Notes under the pieces: model-generated
What the model was told of the DNA's origin: nothing
Seen by the model: the letters and a program-made list of their open reading frames with translations, nothing else
Database searches by the model: none
Shown: positions 30,959 through 42,832 of the stretch, piece after piece
Layout: each line of letters begins with the position of its first letter
Numbering within the stretch: the stretch's first letter is position 1
NCBI GenBank assembly: GCA_026936335.1
Contig: JAPMXV010000060.1
Coordinates: 248,001-312,000, forward strand
Length of the DNA: 64,000 nucleotides
Direction of reading: 5' to 3'
Origin: Mantamonas sphyraenae
Taxonomy: Eukaryota; CRuMs; Mantamonadidae
Translations under genes and position numbers: made by a program

Positions 30959-33900
30959 TCACGCACGATCCTGTTCCTCCACATCCTCTCCTGTCTCTTC
31001 CATCACCGCAGACAGCTGCGGCAGCGGCACCGAAATGCTCATGGCCGTCCCCTGTGCACCACCGGTCTCGAGCGAACGGACAATGCGCACGACCACATCC
31101 ATCAGATGTGGCGCCGCGTCGTCCTTGCGCAGCCTATCCACCTGCGACACATACACCCGGCGTGTTTGCTCACCTTGCGCCGCCCAGTTGGCCATGCCTT
31201 GTTCCTCGTCCTCCTCGTCCTGCTCAAAATCGGTCACCACCAGCTCCAAAAACTCGTCACGCAGCTCCGACTCCACATCCATCAGCTGCTGCAAGTCAAA
31301 CTGACTCACGTGTGCAAACACATCGTCCATCTCACTCAGCGGACGGAATGTCAGCAGCGTCTTTGGCGGGCGTGTCTCGCCCAGCTTGAGCCAGTACAAT
31401 TCGTTCTCTGGCCTGTACGCACGACGCGCCAACGACAGCAACACATGTCCAAACGACATGTACCCGTGCAGACTCACGGGCACCCCACGCATGGCTCGCA
31501 TGCGCCTGTCCACATCGTCTGCGGTCGCGCTCACCGTCACGCCAAGCGGCGGATCCAGCTCCACTAGGAAAGCAGGCAGCTGACTCACGTGCAGCAGCTG
31601 GCTCGACCCAATGTCAAACTGCGTCCACACGTTTGTAAACACGCGAAGCACATCCTCCACCGATGGTGGCTTCAGCTTTCGTGCCTGGGCCATCATTGCT
31701 GCGTGTCGCACCATTTTCCAGCCCAGCTTTTTGCGCATACCCACCGCCGTCGTTCCGCTGCTGCTTCCCACACCCGTTCCTGCCGTGCTGTCCTCGTTTC
31801 CGTCCTCTGCGCTGCTCTCCTGCTGTGAAGTGTTCGACGCAGTCTTTTTGCGCTCGTCCTCCTCGTAGATCCCGCGTGCCGTCTCAAAGAACTCCTCTCT
31901 GTTCTCCTCGTCCGTGGCGTACAGGTCTGCAATGCTGAAAAACGACTCCATGGCCACAGCCTGCGCTGCTGCGTCCGCCTTTGCCTCGGCGTTTCCAGCC
32001 AAGCTGTATCCGCTGCTGGAATGGTTCAGGTTGCTGCGGCTGCTGTCCTGCACCTTGCGTCCACGACGCACAAATGCTCCCAGACCCGACCGCTTGCGTT
32101 CGGAGCGCTCGGACTGCTCAGCCGGATCGGTCCCTTGCATGGGAAACGCCTTCAGCAGTTGCGCCTCGATGCTTGCGCGCACGTCTCCGTCAGGCAGCTC
32201 CGTACCCATTCTGTGTTCGGTCAGTGCGTGCAGGCAGTGCTTGAACGACATGTAGCCCGACATCGACACCGGAATGTCCAGATACTGCATCAGCGCAACG
32301 ATCTCCGGCGCGCTTGCATCCTCGTCCAGGCCCAGTGGCACACCCAGCTCAAGCACAAAGCGCTCAAACTTGGTCACATGGATGTACTGCGTCGCACGCG
32401 GGTCAAATCGGCTCCACACCTCCATAAAGTGCGAAAAGTGCTCCTCGGTCACCATCGAGTCCTCTTTGCTCATCACCTCGGTGAAGTTCTCCAAAATGAC
32501 TGCAATGAACAGGTTGAGCATGATGAAGGACACCAGCACAATGAACGACAAGAAATACAGCAGCGCCCACGGGGTGCCGCAATCCACGCCGGGGATGCAC
32601 ATCGGCGGCTCCACCATCGCATCCAGCATGATCAGATGCCAGTTTTCGCCTGTGGACATGCGAAACAGCGTCAACAGCGAGCTGATAAAGGTGCGGAAGT
32701 TGGCACGCTCATTCAGGTTGTCCTGCAGACGCACAAAGCCAAACAGATTCATGCCCAGCACGGCGTAGATGAAAAAGAGCAGGAACAGCAGAGAGCCGAC
32801 GTTACCCAAGGAGCCCAGCGAGTACAGTAGGGTGTTGAACATGGTGCGTAGGCCCTTGGCTCGCTTGATCAAGCGAAAGATGCGCCCGATGCGAAACACA
32901 CGCAGCAGCGACGCTGCCACACCAGCTTCCACCAGCAGACCCACAATTGAGCCCACCGCAATCACAAAGTCAAACACATTCCACTTGTCAGCAAAGTAGC
33001 GCGCCGGACGCACCGCATAGTTCTTGGCGGCCACTTCCAACGCAAAAATCACCGTAAACACGAGGTTGGACAAGTCCAGAAACTGTGTGACCCACTCGGG
33101 CTGGTTGTACGAGCGCACGCTCATGATCAGCACGTTCAAGCAAATCAGCCCACCAATCAGGATCTCGAAGCGCTCGTGCGTCACAACCGCGAACACCGCT
33201 CGTCGCACAGGGTTCTTGGGCCGCTCGATCTTGCGCCGCGGCTTTGTGTGCAACAAGCGCTGTTGGGCCTTGACCCACGATCGTTGCGCCGAGTTGAGCA
33301 CGGAGAAACCGTCAAACTCCTCCTTGAGCTTGTTGAAATTGTCCGTGACCACACCAACAAACAGGTTGACCATGAAGAAGGAGGCAATCAGCACAAAGGC
33401 AATGAAGTACAGCGCGTTTTCCGGGTGGTTGTCCACAATGGGCTGTTGGTCCACACCGGCTACGTCGACGGTGTTGGTCATCATGGACGGCCAACCCTCC
33501 AGGGTCGAGGCGATAAACATCATCAGCATGGCGTTCAGGATGTTGTCAAAGTTGAACTGCTCGTTGGACCACACACGGTCAATGCTGCGTCTGCTCTCGG
33601 GCTCCACAAACTCGCCGATGCACTGGCTGCGATTGCGCACGCTCGGATCGTTGCAACGATACAACTGGCCCTTCCACAACTGCACGCCGAGGATGCCAAA
33701 GATCAGCCAGAACAGGGCGCACAGAAACAGCAGATTCACGATGGCAGGCACACTGCGAATGATGCAGTTGACCACCACACGCATCTCGGGCGCGCGTGAA
33801 ATGATGCGCAGAGGACGCAGCGTGCGCAACAGGCGCAGGATGCGCACCGTGTCCAGCTCTGCCCCTTCCACAAACACGTTGATCAGCGACGAGAGCACAA

Positions 33901-36900
33901 TGATGAAATCCAGCACATTCCAGGGATCGTGCAGGTAGGTCTCCTTGCCGTCGACAAATCCAAACACAATCACCTTGAGCAGCATTTCCAGCGTAAACAC
34001 ACCCACAAACACAAGGTCGGTGTAGTACAGCGCCTGGCCAAGGTCGCTTTGCGGATCCAGGCCCGGCTCTTCCACCGCAAGCTGTACGCTGGAGAGAAAG
34101 ATCAGCGCCAAAATGATGTTGTCAAAATGCTTCCACGAGATGATGCGCGCACACCATGTGCGCAACGTGCTGTCTGTGGTCAGGAACAGCAGCGAGTCAC
34201 CCTTGAGCTCCATTGTCCTGTTGCGCGACTGCACGAGAATGGACTCCTGCCGATGCAACCTCTTGCGACGGCCAAAGAACGATGACGTGCGCTCCGTGAA
34301 CGACGTGGTCGTCTCTTCCTGGCTCTCGCTGTTGTGGTTGGCCAAGCTGTAGTCTTTGTCCAGTTGGCCCATCTCCAGATCGTCGTCGTGCGAGCTGACC
34401 ACACTTTCCGTCTCCACTCGATCGCCGATGCCAGCCAGCTCGGCAAACGATACGCTCTTGCCGTGTGACGCCAGCATATCTCGACTATGGTCTGATGCGC
34501 CGCGGAAAATCGAGGGCGTCGAAGCTGCCTGGGACAGAGGCGAACGCGAACGGTTGTTTGCCGTGGAGGACGACGCAGTCGACATCGACGCAAGAGCCAT
34601 CTCCTGCGACATGCTATGGTTGCGAACAGGCGTCTTGCCAGGTCCTTCCTCCTGTCCTCCACCGGGGCCATCGGCACTTGGCGCTTCTGCAACCTCGTCG
34701 CCCTCTGGGTCGCTCACCGGCCTGTGAGCCATCGAGCTCGCAGAGTCTGTGCGGTTGGACATGAGCCCACTGGGCTGGTTGACCTCACCCATACCACCAG
34801 AAATGGACCCGACAGCGCCCTTGACGGCGCTGCGCAGACTGGACGAGAAGCCCAGATTGCCGAGGGGTGACGACGGCAAGTCTTCGTCCGCATACACGAT
34901 GCTGGCTTGGCGCACCTTGAGACGGAGGGATTCGTTGACTGCCTTGCTGCTTGCGTTGCCTTTGTCGTTGGCCAGGCGTCGCGTGGCCATGCCGATGAGG
35001 GAGGAAGGCGCCGGCTGCGTCGTGGCCACGCCGTTGCTCTGCCTGCGACGCTGCTGATCCACCGTCTCCTCTTCGGACAGATCGATGCCTTCCATTTCGC
35101 GCGCAATGTTGGCCAGCTTGTTCTGGTTGCTGATGGCGTTGCGGAGGACAGACTGGGTCTTGTTCATGCGCTCCTTCAGTTTGGCAGCTCGCTTGCGTGC
35201 CGCCTCGGCCTTGGCTTGCGTGGTGAACGCCGACAGAAGCACGGCAACAAACACGTTGATAAGCACATAGTTGCCCAACATGATGAGGAGGACAAAGTAG
35301 ACGCTTGCACTGGCGTCGGTGGCACGCATGGCTGTGTACATGACATCGTTCCAGTTTTCGGTCGACAGGACCTGGAACACGGTGACCACGGCCCACCAAA
35401 GCGTGTCAAAGTTGGACCGGCTGCGTGTGCCATCCTCCTCGTACATGAGTCCGCCAAACTGCTGCATGCCCAACAGGGCAAAGATAAAAATAAACAGAAA
35501 GAGCAGCAGCGAAAAGTAGCCCAGCGAGTCGATGGAGGTGTACATGGCGCCCAGTAGCTTCTTGAACGAGCTCCACGAGCGCACAAGCTTGAACACGCGC
35601 AGCAGGCGGAATGTGCGAAACACGGTCAGGGCGCCTGTGTCTGCGGGTGCACCGCTGCCAGTGTTTGTCGTCGACGCGACAATGATGAGTTCGAGGATAC
35701 TGAGGATGACAATGACGCCGTCAAAGGCGTTCATGCGGTCACTCCAGTAGTTGATCACGCCCAGGCCGACAAACTTGAGCAGCATTTCCGTGGCAAAGAG
35801 GATGGTAAAGACGAGGTTGACGTCTTCGAGCGCCTCTGCGAGCTCACGGCTCATGCCGTGCGATTCCATGGCCAGGCTGATGGTGTTGAGCACAATGGCC
35901 AGAAAGATGGAGTATTGGAAGGGCTTGCTCTGCACGATGCGCTGCACTTGGAAGCGAACCTTGGAAAGCAAGGTGTCGTCACCATGCAGGTTCTCCGTCT
36001 CCTCGTCTTCATCGGCATCTTCGAGCACCAACAGCACGGGTGAATCTTCGTCGTATTCGCGAAACTTGATGGTGATGACGGCCAGGGTGAGGTTGATGAT
36101 GAAAAACGAACCCCAGAGCACGAGAAAGACAAAGTAGATGGCCGAGAGGTCGTTGGTGGCGTCCATGATGTAGTCCATGATTTCGCTCCAACCCTCGAGG
36201 GTAATGCACTGGAAAATGGTGAGAAAGGCGGCGCCGATGTTGTCGAAGCTGGTGAAGCCAAAGTTTGGGTTTTGGTAGTCCTTGCACGTCTGGCCTGCTG
36301 GACACTGGCGGCCCTGCGACGGGGTCTTGGAACACAAGCGTGTGTCGTCCTCGACAAGGGTATCACCTGCGTAGCAGCGGCCTTGCATGACGCCGTTCCA
36401 AAACTGGACGCCGATGAGGCCGAAAATGAAAAAGATGAAGAAGAGGACGATGACGACGTCGAGCAGCAAGGGGAGCGACTGAAGAAGAGTATTGACAATG
36501 CGCTTGAGGCCGGGGATGCGCTTAATGGTACGCAGAGGCCTGAGGACGCGAAGGGAGCGAATGCCGCTGATGTTGCTGCTGTTGGCCAGGCCCGGGAGCA
36601 AGGGCAGATAGCCCAGGACGACAATGGTAAAGTCTAACCTGTTCCACCAATTGCGGAGGTAGCTCTGCGGGTGTTGCGCAAAGCCCATGGCAATGATTTT
36701 GACGATCATTTCAAAGGTGAAGATTCCTTGAAAGATCCATTCTGCTGTGGCGAGGATAAGGTTGAGCTGCGAGTTTGGATCCTTGTCCAGCGGGTTGTCC
36801 ATGGCGATGAAGACGCAGTTGACGAGAATGGTTAGGAGAATGAAGCGCTCAAACAGCTGGTGCTCCACGAGGTTGACAAAGAATCTGCGAAACGGGTTGT

Positions 36901-38146
36901 CGAGCTAGTGTGGTTCGTGTCCAGGTGGTGTCAGCCACATCGTCGTACTGTGTCATTGTGCGTGTATGTGTGTGTATGTGTGTGTGTGTGTGTGCTGTGT
37001 GGACGGCGAGTGTGCCGGACGTACCGTTAAGCAGAAGAGCGCAGTCGGAGCGAACTTGGCTTCAACGGGCGCATTCTGGGCAGCCAGAGCACGGGCCTGT
37101 GGGCGAGACAGTGCAGCAGTGCACGAGAAAGGGGGTGAGTGTGTGCATGGGATGGTGGGAACGTGGGCGTACAGCGAGTTGAGCAAGCACGTTGCAGACA
37201 CAGGCACGGAGACGGCAACGGGCGGCTGAGAGCGCTGCGTGAAAACGGCAGCCCACCGACCAGAGGCCTTGGTTCAAGGACGCGTGCGGTGGGTCGCGAC
37301 ACGGATGCAAGGGGAGGGAACAAAGGGTGAGATTGGGCAGAACAACTAACCTCGTCCTTGTGGAGGAAGCGCATGGTGAATTTTCGGGCGCGGATTGTTT
37401 CGAAGATGCCTGAGGAGCTGCTTCGCTTGCCCCGCTGCGTCGGAGGCGTGTCATCGGCCTCCACATCTTCCGTTTCCGCGACGGATTCGTTCTGCACGCG
37501 TGAATGGGTAGAGGCAAGGCAAGGGTGAGGTGGGACGGGAAGTAGATGCGAAACAAGCGTTGCACAGCGGGATGTTTGCCGCAGATGCCAGGATGGAGTG
37601 TCAGCAAGGCGCGGCGCAATCTTTCCACGAGCACCAAGAGGCATGGCCAGCGAGAGTGGGACACGAAAAACACACGGCGCGGGAGACACGCGGTGCGATG
37701 TGACTTGGGACGGGGCAAGGGTGTATGGAAACGCCGGGCATGGGTGGGAGAGCTCGGTGGCAAAGTGTGTGGGAGTTGGGCAACGGACCGTTTTGGAAGG
37801 CGCAGAGCCAACGGGAGCAAGGACGGGTAAGGAGGGCAGCACACGCGGCAGGTCGTGTTCTGGACTCGATGCAGGTGATCTGCTTTCGCTGCGCTCGCTG
37901 TTGTTGGCAGAGAGAGAGCCATTGCCTGGAGAGTGTACAGGCGGCGGAGTGCGAGTGGGACGCGGGGGAATTTGCCCGAGCGGCTGGGCAAGGGCGCCCT
38001 CGCCAATGTGGTTGGCCCCTGATGCTTCGTTGTTGGCAGGACTGCTTGTGCGACTGCTTGCTCGTCTGTTTGCAGCAGGGCTTTGTGGCGGTCTGATGGA
38101 TAGCAGGGTGTCCGTGGGCACCCTGCTATCGTCGTCGTCCGTGTCT
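30959..38146 (-). CDS. four-domain voltage-gated cation channel, EEEE filter (Cav-like)
   Basis: Exons on the minus strand: 38146..37843, 37491..37351, 37096..37025, 36904..30959; about 2150 aa plus an unresolved start. The pre-domain motif TALFCLTLDNPFRRFFVNLV is split across a splice site, as in Nav/Cav genes. Four repeats with S1-S6 are complete. S4 helices are Arg-rich, for example RSLRVLRPLRTIKR in DI and LLRVFRIGRIFRLIKR in DIV. Filter residues are Glu in all repeats: TLEGW (codon 36196-36194), STENW (35359-35357), TLEGW (33499-33497) and TGENW (32647-32645), the EEEE ring of calcium channels. The DI-DII loop is short and the DII-DIII loop long and Ser-rich. The C-terminus holds two similar EF-hand-like modules. 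The N-terminal exon is Pro/Ser-rich; candidate ATG near 38323. Confidence 0.92.
36962..36994. repeat. (TG)n microsatellite in a channel intron
   Basis: Interrupted TG/TATG units occupy the intron between 36905 and 37024. On the coding strand this is a CA-rich tract upstream of the CACTAG acceptor. Confidence 0.8.
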
Positions 38147-38319
38147 CTAGCAGGCAACACCTTGACAAATGAATGTGTTGTTGGCGGGTGTTGCTTGCAA
38201 GGCTATACAGGTGAGGAAATGAGACCGGGCAGATGGGGGCTGGGGCCACGGTGCGCTTTGGACGAACTGGTTGGGATTTGTTGGCTGGCGAGGTGTTGCC
38301 TGGCCACGGCGTGCCACAC

Positions 38320-38348
38320 ATCTCTCTCTCTCTCTCTCTCTCTCTCTT
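38320..38348. repeat. (CT)n microsatellite upstream of the channel gene
   Basis: About 14 CT units (GA on the coding strand of the channel) lie between the first supported channel exon and RAB3GAP2. It could be in the channel's 5' UTR or a GAGA-like promoter element. An ATG directly follows the GA run on the minus strand. Confidence 0.85.
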
Positions 38349-38372
38349 CATGTCGCTCGGACACCCGGAAAA

Positions 38373-41300
38373 TCACCAGCCACTGCGTTCTGCTGCGCCG
38401 TGGAGAGACTCGGTGAGCGCGAGGAGCTCTTTGACCAAGAGAAATTGCTCGCTGTCGAGGTGTTCTCCGTCGCTGCCCAGGTTACTCATGGCGTCGCTGT
38501 TGTAGCTGCTGCTACTGCTGCTATTGATGCTTGACTGCAGCTTGTTGCGCTTGTCCAGGCGATTAAGCACGAAAATGAGAAGCTCGCGGATGGCCAGTAG
38601 CCTGTTTGCAGCAGAAATGTCCTTCTGGGCAGCAGCCTGCTTCTCTGCCTGCTCTTTGTCGCGCCTGCTCTGCGCCGCCGCCTCTTGCTGCCATCCATGG
38701 ATCCAGGATAGATGCTTGGCACTCACCAGGCTCTTGAGGACCGACTTGGCCGGCGAGGACTCGAGCTGCGAGACGAGCGTGTACAAACGTGCGCGGATGA
38801 CTGTCAACAGAGGTGTGGCCACGGAGGCGTGTTCGGGCAGGTATGGAAGGCGCTCTTGCGCCAGTTGGTCCTGTCCCGTTTGGTACAGCTGCACAATATG
38901 GTCGGACACGACGTCTTCCTCGCTGATGTTCAGTTCCTTGGCCACCTTGACCCCCATGCGCCAGTCCACAAACATCACGCGCCGGATAAACTCCATTTGC
39001 TCGCTGACGCCGCCTACCAGTTCAAAGTCGTCGTCGTCGTCATCGTCGTTTGCGGCTTTGGCCGATCCTCCGTCGTCGTTGCCTGTTCCCTCGCCGGCAT
39101 TCGTGCTCGACGCCTCATCTGCGGGTTCGTCAAGCCAAGCTTGGTAGGTGTCGATGTCCACGCAAATGTCTCGCGAAATCTCTTGGGCGTCGTAAAACGG
39201 GAACAGTTCGTCGACACGCACATGGCGCATTTCGAGGAGAACCATGGTGCGGACGACGGTGAGCATGGTGCGCAGGTCACCCAGCGCACGCAAGCGATCT
39301 GGGATCCAACCGTCGGCCGCTTGCAAACACATCTGGGTGAGCAGCGTGTCGTTTGCATACTTCCAAGTGCGTTCTCGCCACGATTGCCCCTGTACAGTGC
39401 GGTGCAGGCCTTGCACAATCGTGCACAGGTCACGCGCAAACTCCAAGAGCAACTCGGCCTCGCGTTTGTCCAGAGACACGTGCTTGATAAGCGACCGCTC
39501 GCTTGGGCTCTTTCCCGCGCGGTTGATGAGCGCCACCACAGCCTGGAACTTGGGCAGGGCATCATTCATCAACGTCACAAAGGTGATGCCAGCCTTGGCG
39601 ATGTGTGCTTCGATTTTCATCACCTCGCGGTGATACACGCGTGTCCACTCTTCGATGCTGAGATCGCCCTGTGAAAACAGCTGCCCTGCCCTGTAAATGC
39701 GATGAGCGGCCACAACCTCGCGCGTGCACAGACCACTCAGATCCTTGTGTGCCATGACCTCATTCACAACCTCGTCCTCGACTCCCTTGTTCAGCAGTGG
39801 TGCTTCCGCAAAGATCCACGCCAGCGCGTTCCTATCCGTCAGGGACTCCAAGGAGATGCGGCGATGAGTCTGGTCGTCGCCAAGTTGTTGCAATCGACGT
39901 ACGAGCTGCAGTTGCTGCTGCAACAGCAGCCATTTGTCCACGTTGACGTCCAAGTCGTCTCGCAAGATCACAACTGCCGCGTCGACGAGATGAAGCACCT
40001 CCCGAGTGTGCCCCGCCTCCAAATCTGTGCACACGGCGTACATGGTGTCGTCCATGTGTTTCTTCTCCTCGCCACTGTTCACGTGTTTCGCCAGCAGGCG
40101 GAGAGTGTGTGCCACTGCCTCGCCACCCAGCTCCAACCCTCTGCCGTTGGTCAGCCACATGCCAAACAGCGTCACCACATCGACAATCGACATGGCAAGC
40201 TTATCCATGAAAAGACTGGCGACGATGCCGGCACCCTGCTGGCCCAATACATGCAGCTGGAAGACCATGGGCGGACGTGCCTTTTCGGCTGCCGCGTCAT
40301 CTGCACCGGCCAGGGCAATGTGTGCCGTGCGTTCTTGGTCGTACTCAAAGTCACGCAGAAAGGTCAGTACATCGTTTCCTGCCGCCTCGTCGTCCATCGA
40401 GGCAGGTTCGGGGTCGCCAACCTCTGCCCAGTGATCGTGCAGCAACGACTGCACCGTCACAAAAGCCTCCAGAAGCCTTCTCCTGCAATCCAGGTACGAT
40501 AAAACGTGCTCTGGCGACGACACGTGCTTCCACACAAACACGGCGTGGTGCTCGGTGGCAAACGCGTCGTCGGGCACCCACGGCTCAGCGTGTTCCTCGT
40601 CGCTGTCCTTATCCTCACTCTCGTTCTCCTCAACGTTGTCCACCTTGTCCTTGTCCTTTTCCTTTTCCTCGTCCTCCTCTTCCGCGCTGGCCGTGCCCTC
40701 CAAGGAACGTATGTGTGCGTCGAGGCGTTCAAGCACGAGCTGATTGATGTCCGAGAGCAGGGTGACATCGTGTGAGAACGAGCGTGTTGCATGCCACAGA
40801 ACGGCCAGCCAGTGCTCTGGTGACTCCAATTGTCCTAGACCACGTGTGTACACATGCAACAGACGCTCGGCTGCGTGTTCTGGGCCTGCCTCGGCAACAA
40901 ACGTCTCCACAAAGTTGACCATTTCTGCAGCTGAGGTCACGGTGACCGTGTCTTCCAGTGCAGGCTCCTCCGTCTCCACCTCGTCGACGCACTCTTGAAA
41001 CTGCTCGTCGTCGTCGTCGTCGTCGTTGCCGCTGCTCTGGATGTCGGCCAGGGTGACTCGGCGCACGATTCCCGACCGATCTGCGAGCAGCACCTGCCGC
41101 AAATAGGCAGCATGTTGGTGATACAACTTGGCACTGCCTCCCAACGGTGCCTCTGTGTCCAGCATGACCAGGTCTGAGCCCACATTTGCTGCGCCAAGCC
41201 GATTCCCATACGGCAGATCCCATGCCTCGAGCAAGCCCCGTCGAGGTGCGTACAACATCAACACCACCCTCTCCAACTCCATGTACTCCACAGGCGGGTC

Positions 41301-42750
41301 TCCAAACAATTCGTCGTCGTCCAGCTCCACCCAACCGTCGTTTTCGTCGCCCGGCTCAGCCTCAACCGCTGCACGATCCGATGAGGCGGCTGTGTCTGTC
41401 TGCTCCGCACCACCGGCGCTTTGGGTGCGAGACTGACACACAAACGCAACCTGGGCGTCGCGATAGCCTTTCCACATGCGCATGACCATAAAGTCAACAA
41501 GGTTGATCAGCATGACGCGCCCGTATCCATCCATGCTCAAGGCATACCTGCCGCTGGGATCCATGTGCAATCGTTGGATCTTGCGCTGTCCGTCATACAT
41601 CTCCATGTCCAGAGGCAGAGCACTTGCCTTTTCCAGCGCTGAAGGCTCGACGGCCTCGGCCTCCTCTTCTTCGCCTGTCCACCAGCTCTTTGCAAACGAG
41701 TACATGGCCGTGGTGAGCTTGCTTGCGACATCTGTGGCAATTGCTACAGCTGCGCTGAGGGTTGTTTCCTCCTGTGCTGCTGTGTACATGGCTAGGGTTG
41801 GCTCGACGCCGGCTGCAAGGAAGCGATATGCCACAGCCTCCCTGCTCACGCCGGACGCCGTGGACACCATCCGAGACAGGTACAAACAGTCCTGAATGCC
41901 CTGTTCGCTACCAAAGCGCAGCTTCTTGTACGTCAAATGCACCTCCTGCTCGTCTGCCAGCGCTGTTTCGTCGCCGACCGAGTTGAAGCACGACGCCAGG
42001 GCCGTCAGCAACACCTCTGCGTCCACCTTTATGACCACGTCGTCAGCATGCATCATCACCAGCGCCTCTACGTTGTCACACACCACGCAACTGTGTCGGC
42101 GGCGCCGTGGAGAGGGTGTGAGCCGCGAGTGCTGTGTGTTTGCTTCCCCTGCCGACCTCTCACCACGTACTCTTGCTCCAACACTGTACGCAATCGGAAT
42201 CGGGTGATGGGTTCTGTGTGAAGCCGCTGGCTGAGCAGCAGTTGTGATTGCTATACCGTGTGGGAGTGTGTGGTGTGGAATGGGCAGACGGGTGAGCGTT
42301 TCTGGCACGGTGCTCCTGGGCCGAGACGGAATAGACACTCACCAATGTGTACACACGCATGCGTCCTGTGCGGTATCCTAGAAGCACGCACAGATGAGCC
42401 TGTCCACCCGTGCCTGTATCAACCGTGAGTAGCTTCAGTGCAGAAATGCCTTCGGTCGCTGCCACGTCCTCCATCAGAAACAGCGTCGACGGCTGCGCCA
42501 AAGTCTCCTCTGCGCTGGTGTCGCCCTCATGACTGTCCTCGGACACTTCCGTATCTCTGGGAGGCTCCAGCATACAAATATACACCTCGCTTTGCGGTGT
42601 AGCAAAGCAAACGTAGCGACCCGAGGCATCCACACTGAGCAGGTCCACGCCACGGTACGCCTGGTCGCCATCGTCATCCTTCCACGCGACGTTTGCCAAC
42701 AAGTCGTCTCGCACCCATGCGCAGGGTTCCAAGTGGAACTTGGCCTGCAT
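38373..42750 (-). CDS. RAB3GAP2: Rab3 GTPase-activating protein non-catalytic subunit
   Basis: Exons on the minus strand: 42750..42343, 42250..42171, 42090..38373; phases 0 and 2 agree and give 1401 aa, close to human RAB3GAP2 (1393 aa). Family marks in order: an N-terminal beta-propeller with GYRTGRMRVYT then LLLSQRLHTEP; YALSMDGYGRVMLINL; the highly characteristic FMVMRMWKGYRDAQVAF; and VVLMLYAPRRGLLEAWDL. A long helical C-terminal half follows. With the catalytic subunit it acts as GAP for Rab3 and exchange factor for Rab18 at the ER and lipid droplets. The DNA here has many acidic insertions. The start is the ATG that gives a 82-bp gap to the next gene upstream; an extra 5' exon cannot be excluded. 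Confidence 0.93.
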
Positions 42751-42832
42751 GCCAGTGCTGTGGTTTGGAAGACGGATTGGATGGCGAAGCGCGCCTTGCT
42801 GATTTGTACATTGGCCTCCTCGCTTGACACAC

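Noticed and set aside
31405-38146. Sodium-channel (DEKA-type) assignment for the four-domain channel
   Set aside because: All four filter positions are Glu, and no inactivation-type hydrophobic triplet is evident in the III-IV linker; a calcium-type ring is the direct reading.
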